This document shows, in pieces, positions 1 to 7,945 of a stretch of 64,000 bases of DNA. The first letter of the stretch is position 1, and the number at the start of each line of letters is the position of its first letter. The stretch is from Yinghuangia sp045039925. GTDB lineage: Bacteria > Actinomycetota > Actinomycetes > Streptomycetales > Streptomycetaceae. The stretch is from the NCBI GenBank assembly GCA_045039925.1, contig CP108400.1, positions 3,286,001-3,350,000 on the forward strand. Reading direction: 5' to 3'. Below the pieces are notes generated by a model that saw only the letters and a program-made list of their open reading frames with translations, was not told the DNA's origin and ran no database searches. The translations under genes and the position numbers were made by a program.

Positions 1-619
1 GCCCGGCCTCGACCGGGAGTTCGCGGGCGGCGAGGTCGAGAGCCGCGTCGAGGGTGGCCCCGGCCAGGTCGGCGAGTTCGGCGGCGATCTGCGCGACGTC
101 GGCGGTGCCGCACACGTCGCGGGCGGCGATGGAGAGGAGGCAGCGGCGGTACGCGACGCGCAGCGTGTCGAGGGCGTCCTCGCCGGTCAGCGTGCCGTTC
201 GTGCGGTCGTCGAGGGCGGCGCCGAGGGTGCGGCGAAAGTATTCGGGGGTGGGATGGGCGTCCTGCACGTCGTACGTGACGAGGGTCCGCCAGTCCTCGG
301 GATGCCGGGCCAGGTGGTCGCCGAGCGCGGCGCTGACGCCGAGCACGCCGAGCAGGCGGTCGCGCAGGGGCTTGGCCGAGGCGAGTGTGGAGAGGAGGAC
401 CGGGCGGTCGTCGGCGGCTTCGGCCAGGCGTACCAGGCCGAGGAGCGCGAGGTCGGGGTCGGCCGTCGCGGAGAGGCCTTCGAGGAGTTGCGAGTCGTCG
501 CGTATGCCCGCGAGGACCGGGTCGGCGAGGCGCCGCGCGGCCGCGGCCGCGTCGGTGAAACCCAGCCTGACCAGGCGCGCTGTCGACACTCCCGCGGATA
601 CCGGATCCCATGTGGTCAC
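1..619 (-). CDS. glnE: Glutamine synthetase adenylyltransferase, N-terminal part (cut by window edge)
   Basis: The gene continues beyond base 1. The visible N-terminus, about 206 residues, begins VTTWDPVSAG and contains the family signatures ADPDLALLGLVRLAEA, AKPLRDRLLGVLG, ARHPEDW and LRVAYRRCLLSIAARDVCG. These match the start of actinobacterial GlnE, the bifunctional enzyme that adds AMP to, and removes it from, a tyrosine of glutamine synthetase in response to nitrogen status (family knowledge). The GTG start at 619 is favoured because a good promoter (-35 TTGGGG, 17-nt spacer, -10 TACGCT) ends six bases before it and there is no Shine-Dalgarno. This points to a leaderless mRNA. A glutamine synthetase gene, glnA2, lies 1 kb away on the same strand. 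The catalytic nucleotidyltransferase domains are mostly outside the window. Confidence 0.93.
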   Translation of the reverse strand, partial: MTTWDPVSAGVSTARLVRLGFTDAAAAARRLADPVLAGIRDDSQLLEGLSATADPDLALLGLVRLAEAADDRPVLLSTLASAKPLRDRLLGVLGVSAALGDHLARHPEDWRTLVTYDVQDAHPTPEYFRRTLGAALDDRTNGTLTGEDALDTLRVAYRRCLLSIAARDVCGTADVAQIAAELADLAGATLDAALDLAARELPVEAG

Positions 620-625
620 CTGCCG

Positions 626-654
626 AGCGTAGCCTCGCGGGGGTCCGCCCCCAA
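626..654 (-). promoter_or_regulatory. glnE promoter, leaderless type
   Basis: Read on the minus strand: -35 TTGGGG (654-649), 17-nt spacer, -10 TACGCT (631-626), then six bases to the GTG start of glnE at 619. The distance places the transcription start at or next to the start codon. Seen directly in sequence; activity is inferred. Confidence 0.6.
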
Positions 655-725
655 CATCTGACCCACCGTCAGAGGAACCGGAGCCGCGGCGGGAGCCGCT
701 GCGGGACCAGGGGCGGGACGCAACA

Positions 726-759
726 TGCGGCCGCCGGGAGGGAGCTCCCGACGGCCGCA
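726..759. terminator. Hairpin in the glnE/TetR divergent region
   Basis: TGCGGCCG..GGGAG (726-740) pairs with CTCCC..CGGCCGCA (745-759), a long GC stem with a four-base loop and one two-base mismatch. There is no T-run. It sits between divergent glnE (start 619) and the TetR gene (start 946), so it may insulate the two promoters. The rest of 620-945 holds those promoters and no supportable gene. Confidence 0.4.
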
Positions 760-945
760 CGCCGTAGGCGCGTCCCGACCATCGAGTCCCCCGACCGCGA
801 TGACCGGTGCCGACGCGCTACCCGCCCGGTGGTTCCGGAGAACTGTCCCGTCAGGTCGTCCGTCCCACGGCCTGGGGGATCCTCCGTCTTGCCAGTTCTC
901 CATACGCCACCGTACGGGAAGTCACCCTACGTTAGCGTGTGAGCC

Positions 946-1557
946 ATGCGCAACGGTGTTCCCCCGGACAGTGTCCGAACAGACAGACCCGCACGGGCCG
1001 GCAGACGCACGCTGTCGCGGGACGATTGGGCACGCGCCGCTCTCGAGGCGATGCGCGAAAGCGGGCTCGGCGCGATCGCCGTCGAACCGCTCGCCGAGCG
1101 TCTCGGCACGACCAAGGGCAGCTTCTACTGGCATTTCAAGGACCGCGACGCGCTCATCCACGCGGCCCTCGAACTGTGGGTAGAGGAGTCCGACGCCATG
1201 ATGGCGGCCGCCGCCCGCATCACCGATCCGGCCGAACGGGGGCGATGGCTCACCGAGTTCGCGTTCACCGGACCGCAGGGTGCGGATATCAGCACCACCC
1301 TGCTGGTGCACTCGACGCACCCGGTCGTCGGCCCCTTCCTGGAACGCGTCACCGAGCAGCGCATCGCGTGGGGCGCGGCCCTCAACGAGGAGCTGGGCCT
1401 CGCCCCGGAGGCCGCGCGGCAGCACGCGCTGGCCGCGTGGATGGTCGCGGTCGGCATCGCGCTGGTCCGCCGCGGCGCGCCGCAGCTGCTTCCGCAGGGC
1501 GACGAGTCCGACGCGTTCAAGCGCTACATCATCGAGCTGCTGCGCCCGAGGCCGTGA
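946..1557 (+). CDS. TetR family transcriptional regulator
   Basis: A 203-residue protein. Residues about 20-75 form a TetR-type helix-turn-helix: LSRDDWARAALEAM, then GLGAIAVEPLAERLGTTKGS and FYWHFKDRDALIHAAL, which is the classic recognition-helix plus YWHF pattern. The C-terminal half is a helical ligand-binding region that cannot be assigned a ligand. The ATG at 946 has no Shine-Dalgarno but is preceded by TAGCGT (933-938) and seven bases, so the transcript is probably leaderless. The gene faces glnA2 across a shared terminator and is divergent from glnE. Its target is unknown; neither neighbour shows an obvious palindromic operator. Confidence 0.85.
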   Translation: MRNGVPPDSVRTDRPARAGRRTLSRDDWARAALEAMRESGLGAIAVEPLAERLGTTKGSFYWHFKDRDALIHAALELWVEESDAMMAAAARITDPAERGRWLTEFAFTGPQGADISTTLLVHSTHPVVGPFLERVTEQRIAWGAALNEELGLAPEAARQHALAAWMVAVGIALVRRGAPQLLPQGDESDAFKRYIIELLRPRP

Positions 1558-1563
1558 CCGGCA

Positions 1564-1602
1564 CGCCTGCCGAGGTGTCCCGGGGGGACGCGTCGGCAGG
1601 CG
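1564..1602. terminator. Bidirectional terminator between TetR gene and glnA2
   Basis: CGCCTGCCGA (1564-1573) pairs perfectly with TCGGCAGGCG (1593-1602), with an inner GTCCC/GGGAC extension. It lies between the convergent ends at 1557 (+) and 1657 (-), as expected for a shared factor-independent terminator of the GC-rich, T-poor kind common in Streptomyces. Confidence 0.65.
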
Positions 1603-1656
1603 CGGCGGCCGTGTGGGCGTGTCGGGCGGATCCGGCGGATCGGGCAGGTCGGGCGG

Positions 1657-3018
1657 TTACAGGACCGGCAGGTACTTGTGCAGCTCGAACGGCGTCACCT
1701 GCTGCCGGTACTCCTCCCACTCGTGCCGCTTGTTGCGCAGGAAGAACTCGAAGACGTGCTCGCCCAGCACCTCGGGCAGCAGCTCGCTGCGCTCCATCAG
1801 GGCGATCGCCTCGGCCAGGTTCTGCGGCAGCGGCGCGATGCCCAGCGCGCGGCGCTCGGCGTCGGTGAGCGCCCATACGTCGTCCTCGGCACCGGCCGGC
1901 AGCTCGTAGCCCTCTTCGACGCCCTTGAGCCCTGCACCGAGCAGGACGGCGAAGGTCAGGTACGGGTTGCACGCGGAGTCGATCGACCGCACCTCGATGC
2001 GCGTCGACTGGCCCTTGGTGGGCTTGTACATCGGCACCCGCACGAGCGCCGAGCGGTTGTTGTGCCCCCAGCAGATGTACGACGGGGCCTCGCCGCCCAT
2101 GCCCGCGGTACGCGCCGACGCGCCCCACAGCCGCTTGTACGAGTTCACCCACTGGTTGGTGATCGCCGCCATCTCGCCCGCGTGCCGCAGCAGGCCCGCG
2201 ATGAACGAGCGCCCCACCTTGGAGAGCTGGTACTCCGCACCGGCCTCGTAGAAGGCGTTGCGGTCGCCCTCGAACAGCGACAGGTGGGTGTGCATGCCCG
2301 AGCCCGGGTACTGCGAGAACGGCTTCGGCATGAAGGACGCGTGCACGCCCTGCTCCAGCGCGACCTCCTTGACCACCAGGCGGAAGGTCATGATGTTGTC
2401 CGCCGTGCTGAGCGCGTCGGCGTACCGCAGGTCGATCTCCTGCTGGCCGGGGGCGCCCTCGTGGTGGCTGAACTCCACCGAGATCCCCATGTTCTCCAGC
2501 ATGGTGATCGCCTGGCGGCGGAAGTCGTGGCTGACCATCTGCGGCGTGTGGTCGAAGTAGCCGCTGTGGTCGACCGGCGTGGGGGGCGTGCCGTCCAGCG
2601 GCATGTCCTTGAACAGGAAGAACTCGATCTCGGGGTGCGTGTAGAAGGTGAAGCCCCGGTCGGACGCGCGCTCCAGGGTGCGCTTCAGGACGTACCGCGG
2701 GTCCGCGAAGGACGGCGAGCCGTCCGGCATGAGAATGTCGCAGAACATGCGGGCGGTCCCGGGCGCCTCGGCGCGCCACGGCAGTATCTGGAAGGTCGCA
2801 GGGTCCGGCTTGGCCAACATGTCCGACTCGTGCACGCGCGCGAAGCCCTCGATCGCCGAGCCGTCGAAGCCGATTCCCTCGGCAAACGCCTGTTCAAGCT
2901 CGGCAGGGGCCACAGCGACCGACTTGAGAAAGCCGAGCACATCGGTGAACCACAGGCGCACGAACCGAATGTCGCGCTCCTCGAGCGTGCGAAGCACGAA
3001 CTCCTGCTGCTTATCCAT
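1657..3018 (-). CDS. glnA2: Type I glutamine synthetase-like enzyme GlnA2 (gamma-glutamyl ligase)
   Basis: A 453-residue protein of the GSI fold. It has an N-terminal beta-Grasp region (MDKQQEFVLRTLEERDIRFV, GIGFDGSAIEGFARV) and a catalytic region with HPEIEFFL, EFSHHEGAPGQQEIDLRY, GSGMHTHLSLF and NRSALVRVP, which supply the metal, glutamate and ATP contacts of the family. It ends in the typical YLPVL. The sequence is very close to what I recall of Streptomyces GlnA2. That paralogue has been reported to act in gamma-glutamylation of polyamines rather than as the main ammonium-assimilating enzyme, so the exact substrate is inferred. A tyrosine is present in the loop EGYELP, equivalent to the adenylylation loop of GlnA. 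An ATG 33 bases upstream (3051) is possible, but 3018 gives the family's usual N-terminus. The promoter was not resolved. Confidence 0.9.
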   Translation of the reverse strand: MDKQQEFVLRTLEERDIRFVRLWFTDVLGFLKSVAVAPAELEQAFAEGIGFDGSAIEGFARVHESDMLAKPDPATFQILPWRAEAPGTARMFCDILMPDGSPSFADPRYVLKRTLERASDRGFTFYTHPEIEFFLFKDMPLDGTPPTPVDHSGYFDHTPQMVSHDFRRQAITMLENMGISVEFSHHEGAPGQQEIDLRYADALSTADNIMTFRLVVKEVALEQGVHASFMPKPFSQYPGSGMHTHLSLFEGDRNAFYEAGAEYQLSKVGRSFIAGLLRHAGEMAAITNQWVNSYKRLWGASARTAGMGGEAPSYICWGHNNRSALVRVPMYKPTKGQSTRIEVRSIDSACNPYLTFAVLLGAGLKGVEEGYELPAGAEDDVWALTDAERRALGIAPLPQNLAEAIALMERSELLPEVLGEHVFEFFLRNKRHEWEEYRQQVTPFELHKYLPVL

Positions 3019-3222
3019 GGGTACATCTTGGCCTGTCCCGGTTGCGAACACATTACGGGCCCTCCAACAAAGAGGCGGTGGCGCAAATCAGCCACCCCCG
3101 AGCGTGACCGGCATCACACCTCGGACTCCGGGGGACTGTCACATCCGCGGGGGGCTGTCCCGTCGTTCTGTCGTCCGCCGCATCCGGGCGACGGGCGTGA
3201 CGCACCGGAAGGACCACCGCAA

Positions 3223-3663
3223 ATGCAGCAGCGCATGGACATCTCCCAGGCCGCACCGCAGGGCTACCAGGCCGTCATGGGCCTGGAGAAGTACGTCCGG
3301 ACGAACGTCGACCCCACGCTCCTCCACCTGATCAAGCTGCGCGCGTCGGTCGTCAACGGCTGCGCCTTCTGCGTCGACATGCACAGCACCGACGCGCTGA
3401 AGGACGGCGAGCAGGGCCGTCGCCTCTTCGCGGTGAGCACGTGGCGCGAGTCGCCGTTCTTCTCCGAGGTCGAGCGGGCCGCCCTCGAGCTGACCGACGA
3501 GGTCACGGCGCTCGGCGAGCACGGCGTCTCGGACGAGGTCTGGGCGGCGGCGCAGGACGCGTTCTCCGACAAGGAGCTCGCGGACATCATCCTCGCGATC
3601 AGTACGATCAATGTGTGGAACCGGGTCGCAGTGAGCACACACCTCCAGCCCCCGGCCCTGTGA
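3223..3663 (+). CDS. Carboxymuconolactone decarboxylase / AhpD-like protein
   Basis: A 146-residue helical protein beginning MQQRMDISQAAPQGYQAVMG. The core LLHLIKLRASVVNGCAFCVDMH carries the AhpD-type CxxC, and the conserved His four residues further on is present, so a peroxidase-like redox function is likely. The ATG at 3223 is preceded by GGAAGGA nine bases upstream. The stop overlaps the GTG start of the next gene by four bases (GTGA), so the two are translationally coupled. The downstream gene is an ECF41 sigma factor. ECF41 genes are typically linked to a carboxymuconolactone decarboxylase, oxidoreductase or epimerase (family knowledge), so this is probably the partner or target gene of that sigma factor. 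Substrate unknown. Confidence 0.87.
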   Translation: MQQRMDISQAAPQGYQAVMGLEKYVRTNVDPTLLHLIKLRASVVNGCAFCVDMHSTDALKDGEQGRRLFAVSTWRESPFFSEVERAALELTDEVTALGEHGVSDEVWAAAQDAFSDKELADIILAISTINVWNRVAVSTHLQPPAL

Positions 3664-4649
3664 CGGAGACGCTCACCGAGTCGACGGACGCCCGCACCGG
3701 GCGGCCGGCCTCCGCGAACGGCGCCGGGAGCGGGTACGACGAGGTCTTCGAGCGGCACCGCCAGGTGCTGCTCGGCCTCGCGTACCGCATGCTCGGCAGT
3801 TGGTGGGACGCCGAGGACACCGTCCAGGAGGCCTGGCTGCGCTGGCAGCGGGCGACCGCCGGCCCCGACGCCGCGCCGATCGACGACCCGCGCGGCTGGC
3901 TCGTCACCGCGACCACGCGGCTCGCGCTGGACCAGTTGCGCTCGGCGCGGCACCGGCGGGAGACGTACGTCGGGCCGTGGGTGCCCGAGCCGGTGCCCAC
4001 CGGACGGCTCGCGCTCGACCCCGCCGAGACCGCGGCGCAGCGGTCCACGGTGTCGCTGGCCGCGCTGCGGCTGATGGAGCAGTTGTCGCCACCCGAACGG
4101 GCGGTCTTCCTGCTGCGCGAGGCGTTCGAGCTGCCCTACCAGGACATCGCCGACGCGCTGGGCATCGAGGCCGCCAACGCCCGGCAACTGCACCGCCGCG
4201 CGAGCGGGCGCCTGGACCGCGACCGCGACCGGTTCCGCGTCGACAGCAGCGAACACCACGCGCTGGTCGACCGGTTCGTGGCGGCCGCGGCGTCGGGCGA
4301 CCGCAAGGGGCTCGAATCGCTGCTGGCGCGCGACGTGGTGTTGTGGAACGACGGCGGCGGCCGGGTCAGTGCCGCGCGCAACCCCATCCACGGGCCGGAC
4401 CGGGTCGTACGTTTCCTGCTCGGCGTCATGGACCGCTGGCCGCTCACCCGCGCGCACCGCGTCGAGGTCAACGGCGGCCCGGCGCTGCTGCTGGACTTCG
4501 CCACCGTGCGGCTGCTGCTGAGCTTCGAGACGCGCGACGGCGCCATCGCCGGGGTCCAGGGAGTGGTGAACCCGGACAAACTCAGGAATGTCGTGACTCC
4601 CGACCGGGAACCGTATTTCGAGTTGGCGTCGGTTGCTTTTCGGCACTGA
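3660..4649 (+). CDS. sigJ: ECF41-group RNA polymerase sigma factor with SnoaL-like C-terminal domain
   Basis: A 329-residue protein. Sigma region 2 is at about residues 25-95 (HRQVLLGLAYRMLGSWWDAEDTVQEAWLRW). Region 4 follows at about 130-185 (LSPPERAVFLLREAFELPYQDIADALG, ANARQLHRRA). The C-terminus, about 200-325, is an NTF2/SnoaL-like domain. Three ECF41 hallmarks are visible: WVPEP in the linker (consensus WLPEP), DGGG, and NPDKL near the end. In this group the C-terminal domain, not a separate anti-sigma factor, controls activity (established for the family). The GTG at 3660 overlaps the preceding CMD gene's stop. The symbol follows the SigJ-like annotation of this group and is tentative. 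Confidence 0.9.
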   Translation: MTETLTESTDARTGRPASANGAGSGYDEVFERHRQVLLGLAYRMLGSWWDAEDTVQEAWLRWQRATAGPDAAPIDDPRGWLVTATTRLALDQLRSARHRRETYVGPWVPEPVPTGRLALDPAETAAQRSTVSLAALRLMEQLSPPERAVFLLREAFELPYQDIADALGIEAANARQLHRRASGRLDRDRDRFRVDSSEHHALVDRFVAAAASGDRKGLESLLARDVVLWNDGGGRVSAARNPIHGPDRVVRFLLGVMDRWPLTRAHRVEVNGGPALLLDFATVRLLLSFETRDGAIAGVQGVVNPDKLRNVVTPDREPYFELASVAFRH

Positions 4650-4751
4650 GTCATCGGCATCATCAGGGACACCCGGCGCGCGCGGCAGACCTTCACCCCA
4701 CGGTGACGGCGGGGAAACAGCGCCGTAGGCCGGCGTACCTACCTTCCAGGC

Positions 4752-5990
4752 ATGGACAGACGCAGCTTCCTCCGCGCCCTGGGCGCGACGACTCTCGCCG
4801 CCGGCCTCACCGCCGCCTGCGGAGGCGAGGACGAGACGACCGGCACCGGCGGGGGCCCGGACGGGTCAGGCCCCTCCGGGCCCAAGCGCAAGGTGAAGCT
4901 CGGATTCATCGCCCTGACCGACTGCGCCTCGATCGTCATGGCGCAGGAACTCGGCTTCTTCGCCAAACGCGGTCTGGACGTGTCGGTCGAGAAGCAGCAG
5001 TCGTGGGCGACGACGCGCGACGCGCTCCTCAACGGCCAGATAGACGGCGCGCACTGCCTGTTCGGCATGCCCTTCTCGGTCGCGAGCGGCATCGGCGGGG
5101 ACGGCTCGACCGCCCTCAAGATCGCGATGGTGCTCAACCACAACGGCCAGGCCATCACCCTCAAGAAGGGGTTCGCCTCCGCCGGGTACGGCGACCTGGC
5201 CAAGGCCAAGGCCGCACTGGAGGCCAAGGAACACACCCTGGCCATGACGTTCCCGGGCGGCACGCACGACCTGTGGCTGCGCTACTGGCTGCGCGCCGCG
5301 AAGGTCGACCCCAAGGCACTGAAGATCATCACGATCCCGCCGCCGCAGATGGTCGCCAACATGAAGGTCGACGCCATGGACGGCTACTGCGTCGGTGAGC
5401 CGTGGAACGCCGTCGCGGTCCAGCAGGGCATCGGCTTCACCCACCTGACCACACAGGACCTGTGGCGCGGCCACCCCGAGAAGGCCCTGGTCGTGAACGA
5501 GGCGTTCGCGACCGGGAAACGCGACACGCTCAAGGACGTCATGGCGGCGATCCTGGAGGCGAGCCGCTGGCTCGACCAGCCGGTCAACCGCAAGAACGCC
5601 GCGACCACCATCGCCGCGAACCAGTACGTCAACGCCCCGGCCGCGGAGATCGAGGGGCGCCTGACCGGACGCTACGAACTGGGTGCAGGGCTGCCGGACA
5701 AGACGTACAGCACCGACATGATGCGGTTCTTCGACGACGGCCAGGTGAACACGCCGCTGAAGTCGCACGGCCTGTGGTTCCTCGCGCAATACCAGCGGCT
5801 CGGGATCGCCAAGGCGCCGCTCGGCGACCCGCAGAGGCTCGTCGACTCGATCATCCTGTCCGACCTCTACAAGGAGGTCGCGGACGCCGAGAAGGTCGGC
5901 GTCGCACCCGATATGCAGCCGTTCGACGTGCAGTTGGACGGGGCCAGGTTCGACCCGAACGACCTCGCCAAGGAGGTGGCCCGCGCATGA
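4752..5990 (+). CDS. ABC transporter substrate-binding lipoprotein, NrtA/CmpA type
   Basis: A 412-residue protein with a twin-arginine lipoprotein signal: MDRRSFLRALGATTLAAG, then lipobox LTAAC at about residues 19-23. The mature part has KLGFIALTDCASIVMAQELGFFAKRGL near the start and PPPQMVANMKVDAMDGYCVGEPWNA in the middle, which is the signature of nitrate/bicarbonate binding proteins. It should sit outside the membrane and deliver ligand to the permease encoded next. Nitrate is the most natural guess given the neighbouring glutamine synthetase genes, but bicarbonate, cyanate or a sulfonate-like ligand cannot be excluded. TACCTT (4740-4745) lies six bases before the ATG with no Shine-Dalgarno: a probable leaderless promoter. 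Its stop overlaps the permease ATG (ATGA). Confidence 0.87.
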   Translation: MDRRSFLRALGATTLAAGLTAACGGEDETTGTGGGPDGSGPSGPKRKVKLGFIALTDCASIVMAQELGFFAKRGLDVSVEKQQSWATTRDALLNGQIDGAHCLFGMPFSVASGIGGDGSTALKIAMVLNHNGQAITLKKGFASAGYGDLAKAKAALEAKEHTLAMTFPGGTHDLWLRYWLRAAKVDPKALKIITIPPPQMVANMKVDAMDGYCVGEPWNAVAVQQGIGFTHLTTQDLWRGHPEKALVVNEAFATGKRDTLKDVMAAILEASRWLDQPVNRKNAATTIAANQYVNAPAAEIEGRLTGRYELGAGLPDKTYSTDMMRFFDDGQVNTPLKSHGLWFLAQYQRLGIAKAPLGDPQRLVDSIILSDLYKEVADAEKVGVAPDMQPFDVQLDGARFDPNDLAKEVARA

Positions 5991-6985
5991 CGACACCGAG
6001 TACCGAAGCCGTCCCCGCACAGAGCCTGCCGCAGGAGGCTTCGCCGGGCGGCAGTCCGACGGACGGGAGTCCGACAGGCGGAGGTTCGACAGGGGGAAGT
6101 TCGACAGGCGAGGCCGCCGGCCCCGGGGGACCACCCGACGTGCGGGCGGACGCAGTTGCGGTGGAGGCCGCCGCTCCCCCGCCGCCTCCCCGACGTACCG
6201 GCGGCCGGCTGGTCGCCGCCCTCTCCGCCGCCGCATGGTCGCTGGTCGGCGTTGCGGTGCTGGTCGCCCTGTGGCTGTGGGCCGCCGAGTCGACGCCGGA
6301 ACTCCCCACGCCTGTCGACGTCCTGGGTACGCTGGGAGATCTGCTCGCGGACCCGTTCCACGACAACGGCCCGGGCGACAAGGGCATCGGCCTGCAACTC
6401 CTCACCTCGCTCCAGCGCGTCTTCACCGGCTTCGCGATGGCCGCGGCGGTGGGCATCCCGCTCGGCCTGCTCATGGGCGGCAGCAAGCGCGCGTGGCAGG
6501 CCGCGAACCCGGTCGTGCAGGTGCTGCGTCCGGTGTCGCCGCTGGCGTGGTTCCCGCTGGGCCTCGTGGTGCTCAAGGACAGCCCGCAGGCGTCGGTCTT
6601 CGTGATCTTCGTGACGGCGCTGTGGCCGACGGTCCTCAACACCGCCGCCGGTGCGGCCTCGGTACCCGACGACCAGCGCAACGTGGCACGGGTGTTCCGG
6701 TTCGGCCGCGTCGCGTACGTGCGGCATGTGATGGTGCCCCACTCCCTGCCGTCGATCGTGACCGGCCTGCGGTTGTCGATGGGTATCGCGTGGATGGTCA
6801 TCGTGGCGGTCGAGATGCTGTCCGGGTCGACCGGCATCGGCTCGTTCGTGTGGAACTCCTACAACGGCGGTGACCTCGCCGAGGTCATCAGTGCCATCGT
6901 GCTGATCGGCGGCGTCGGATTCGCCCTGGACGTGTTCTTCCTGTGGCTGCTTCGCGTCGTCGGAGGAAAGGCGGCCACCCCGTGA
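5987..6985 (+). CDS. ABC transporter permease, NrtB/SsuC type
   Basis: A 332-residue inner-membrane permease. After an unusual hydrophilic N-terminus of about 75 residues rich in Gly, Ser and Thr (partly encoded by a 15-bp tandem repeat), there is a first membrane helix (AAWSLVGVAVLVALWLWA). The BPD_transp_1 domain follows, with the EAA-like segment VFRFGRVAYVRHVMVPHSLPSIVTGLRLSMGIAW. It pairs with the upstream binding protein and the downstream ATPase. Starts and stops overlap on both sides (ATGA at 5987, GTGA at 6982), so the three genes form a translationally coupled operon. The extended N-terminus is longer than usual in the family. Confidence 0.87.
   Translation: MTTPSTEAVPAQSLPQEASPGGSPTDGSPTGGGSTGGSSTGEAAGPGGPPDVRADAVAVEAAAPPPPPRRTGGRLVAALSAAAWSLVGVAVLVALWLWAAESTPELPTPVDVLGTLGDLLADPFHDNGPGDKGIGLQLLTSLQRVFTGFAMAAAVGIPLGLLMGGSKRAWQAANPVVQVLRPVSPLAWFPLGLVVLKDSPQASVFVIFVTALWPTVLNTAAGAASVPDDQRNVARVFRFGRVAYVRHVMVPHSLPSIVTGLRLSMGIAWMVIVAVEMLSGSTGIGSFVWNSYNGGDLAEVISAIVLIGGVGFALDVFFLWLLRVVGGKAATP
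6050..6109 (+). repeat. Four 15-bp tandem repeats inside the permease gene
   Basis: Four degenerate in-frame copies, for example GGAGGTTCGACAGGG (6080-6094), each encode about five residues (GS-P/S-T-G type). They lie in the cytoplasmic N-terminal extension, so copy-number change would not alter the frame. Confidence 0.7.
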
Positions 6986-7776
6986 CCGAACTCGTCATCC
7001 AGGGACTGCACAAGTCGTTCGGAGGGCGGCGGGGCGTACCGCCGCAACACGTCCTACGGGGCATCGAACTCACGGTCGGACAAGGCGAGTTCGTCTCACT
7101 CATCGGGCACTCGGGGTGCGGCAAGTCGACGCTGCTGAGCATCGTCGCCGGCCTCCAGCGCCCGGACGCGGGGACGATCACGCTGGCCGGGAAGGAGATC
7201 ACGACCCCGGGACCGGACCGCGCGATGGTGTTCCAGAACTACTCGTTGCTGCCGCGCCTGAGCCTGCTGGCCAACGTACGCGAGGCCGCGCGGGCCGCCC
7301 GGCCCGACCGCACCAAGGCCCTCCTGGACGAGGCGGTCGAGCGCTACCTGACCGCCGTGGGGCTGTGGGAGCAGCGCAACAAGCTGCCGCACCAGGTGTC
7401 CGGCGGCATGCAGCAACGCACGGCGGTGGCCCGGGCGTTCGCGGTCGGCCCGAAAGTGCTGCTGCTCGACGAGCCGTTCGGGGCGCTCGACGCGCTCACC
7501 CGTGCGCGGCTCCAGGAGCAGCTCCTGGAGCTCTGGACCAGCGAGTCGACGACCGAGACCGTGCTCATGGTCACGCACGGCATCGACGAGGCGATCCTGC
7601 TGGCCGACCGGATCGTGGTGATGGGCAATCCGCCGTCGCCGTCGATCGTCGACACGATCCCCGTGGACCTGCCCCGCCCCCGGGACCGCGTGACGGTGAT
7701 CGACCAGCCGGCGTACCGGAGTGTGCAGGAACGGCTGCTCGGACTGCTGCGCGCGGACAGCGCGGCGGCGGCCTGA
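6982..7776 (+). CDS. ABC transporter ATP-binding protein, NrtD/SsuB/TauB type
   Basis: A 264-residue ATPase. Walker A is GHSGCGKST (about residues 45-53), the Q-loop is VFQNYSLLPRLS, the signature is VSGGMQQR, and Walker B is VLLLDEPFGALDAL followed by the H-loop VTHGIDEAILLADR. It energises uptake through the permease just upstream. The GTG at 6982 overlaps the permease stop and begins VTELVIQGLHKSF, the usual family start. It is the last gene of the operon; two hairpins follow at 7799-7855. Confidence 0.9.
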   Translation: MTELVIQGLHKSFGGRRGVPPQHVLRGIELTVGQGEFVSLIGHSGCGKSTLLSIVAGLQRPDAGTITLAGKEITTPGPDRAMVFQNYSLLPRLSLLANVREAARAARPDRTKALLDEAVERYLTAVGLWEQRNKLPHQVSGGMQQRTAVARAFAVGPKVLLLDEPFGALDALTRARLQEQLLELWTSESTTETVLMVTHGIDEAILLADRIVVMGNPPSPSIVDTIPVDLPRPRDRVTVIDQPAYRSVQERLLGLLRADSAAAA

Positions 7777-7798
7777 GCCTCGGGGTCGCCCCCCATAT

Positions 7799-7855
7799 CG
7801 GTCCTGCCCCTGACCCGGCCCCGGGCAGGACCGAACGGCCCCTCGCGGGGGGCCG
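7799..7855 (+). terminator. Double hairpin terminator after the ABC operon
   Basis: CGGTCCTGCCC (7799-7809) pairs perfectly with GGGCAGGACCG (7823-7833). A second stem, CGGCCCC (7836-7842) with GGGGCCG (7849-7855), follows at once. Both lie just after the ATPase stop at 7776. Confidence 0.65.
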
Positions 7856-7945
7856 GCCCGGACCGCACGGCAGGCCCCGGCGACACGGCCCGAGATCCGC
7901 ACCACTATTCGTCACTCTGACGTCAAGGTCGGCTAGACTGACGGC

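Noticed and set aside
7918..7925. TGACGTCA as a CRP-like or CRE operator of nadE
   Set aside because: A single 8-bp palindrome is expected by chance; noted in the nadE entry but not claimed as an operator.
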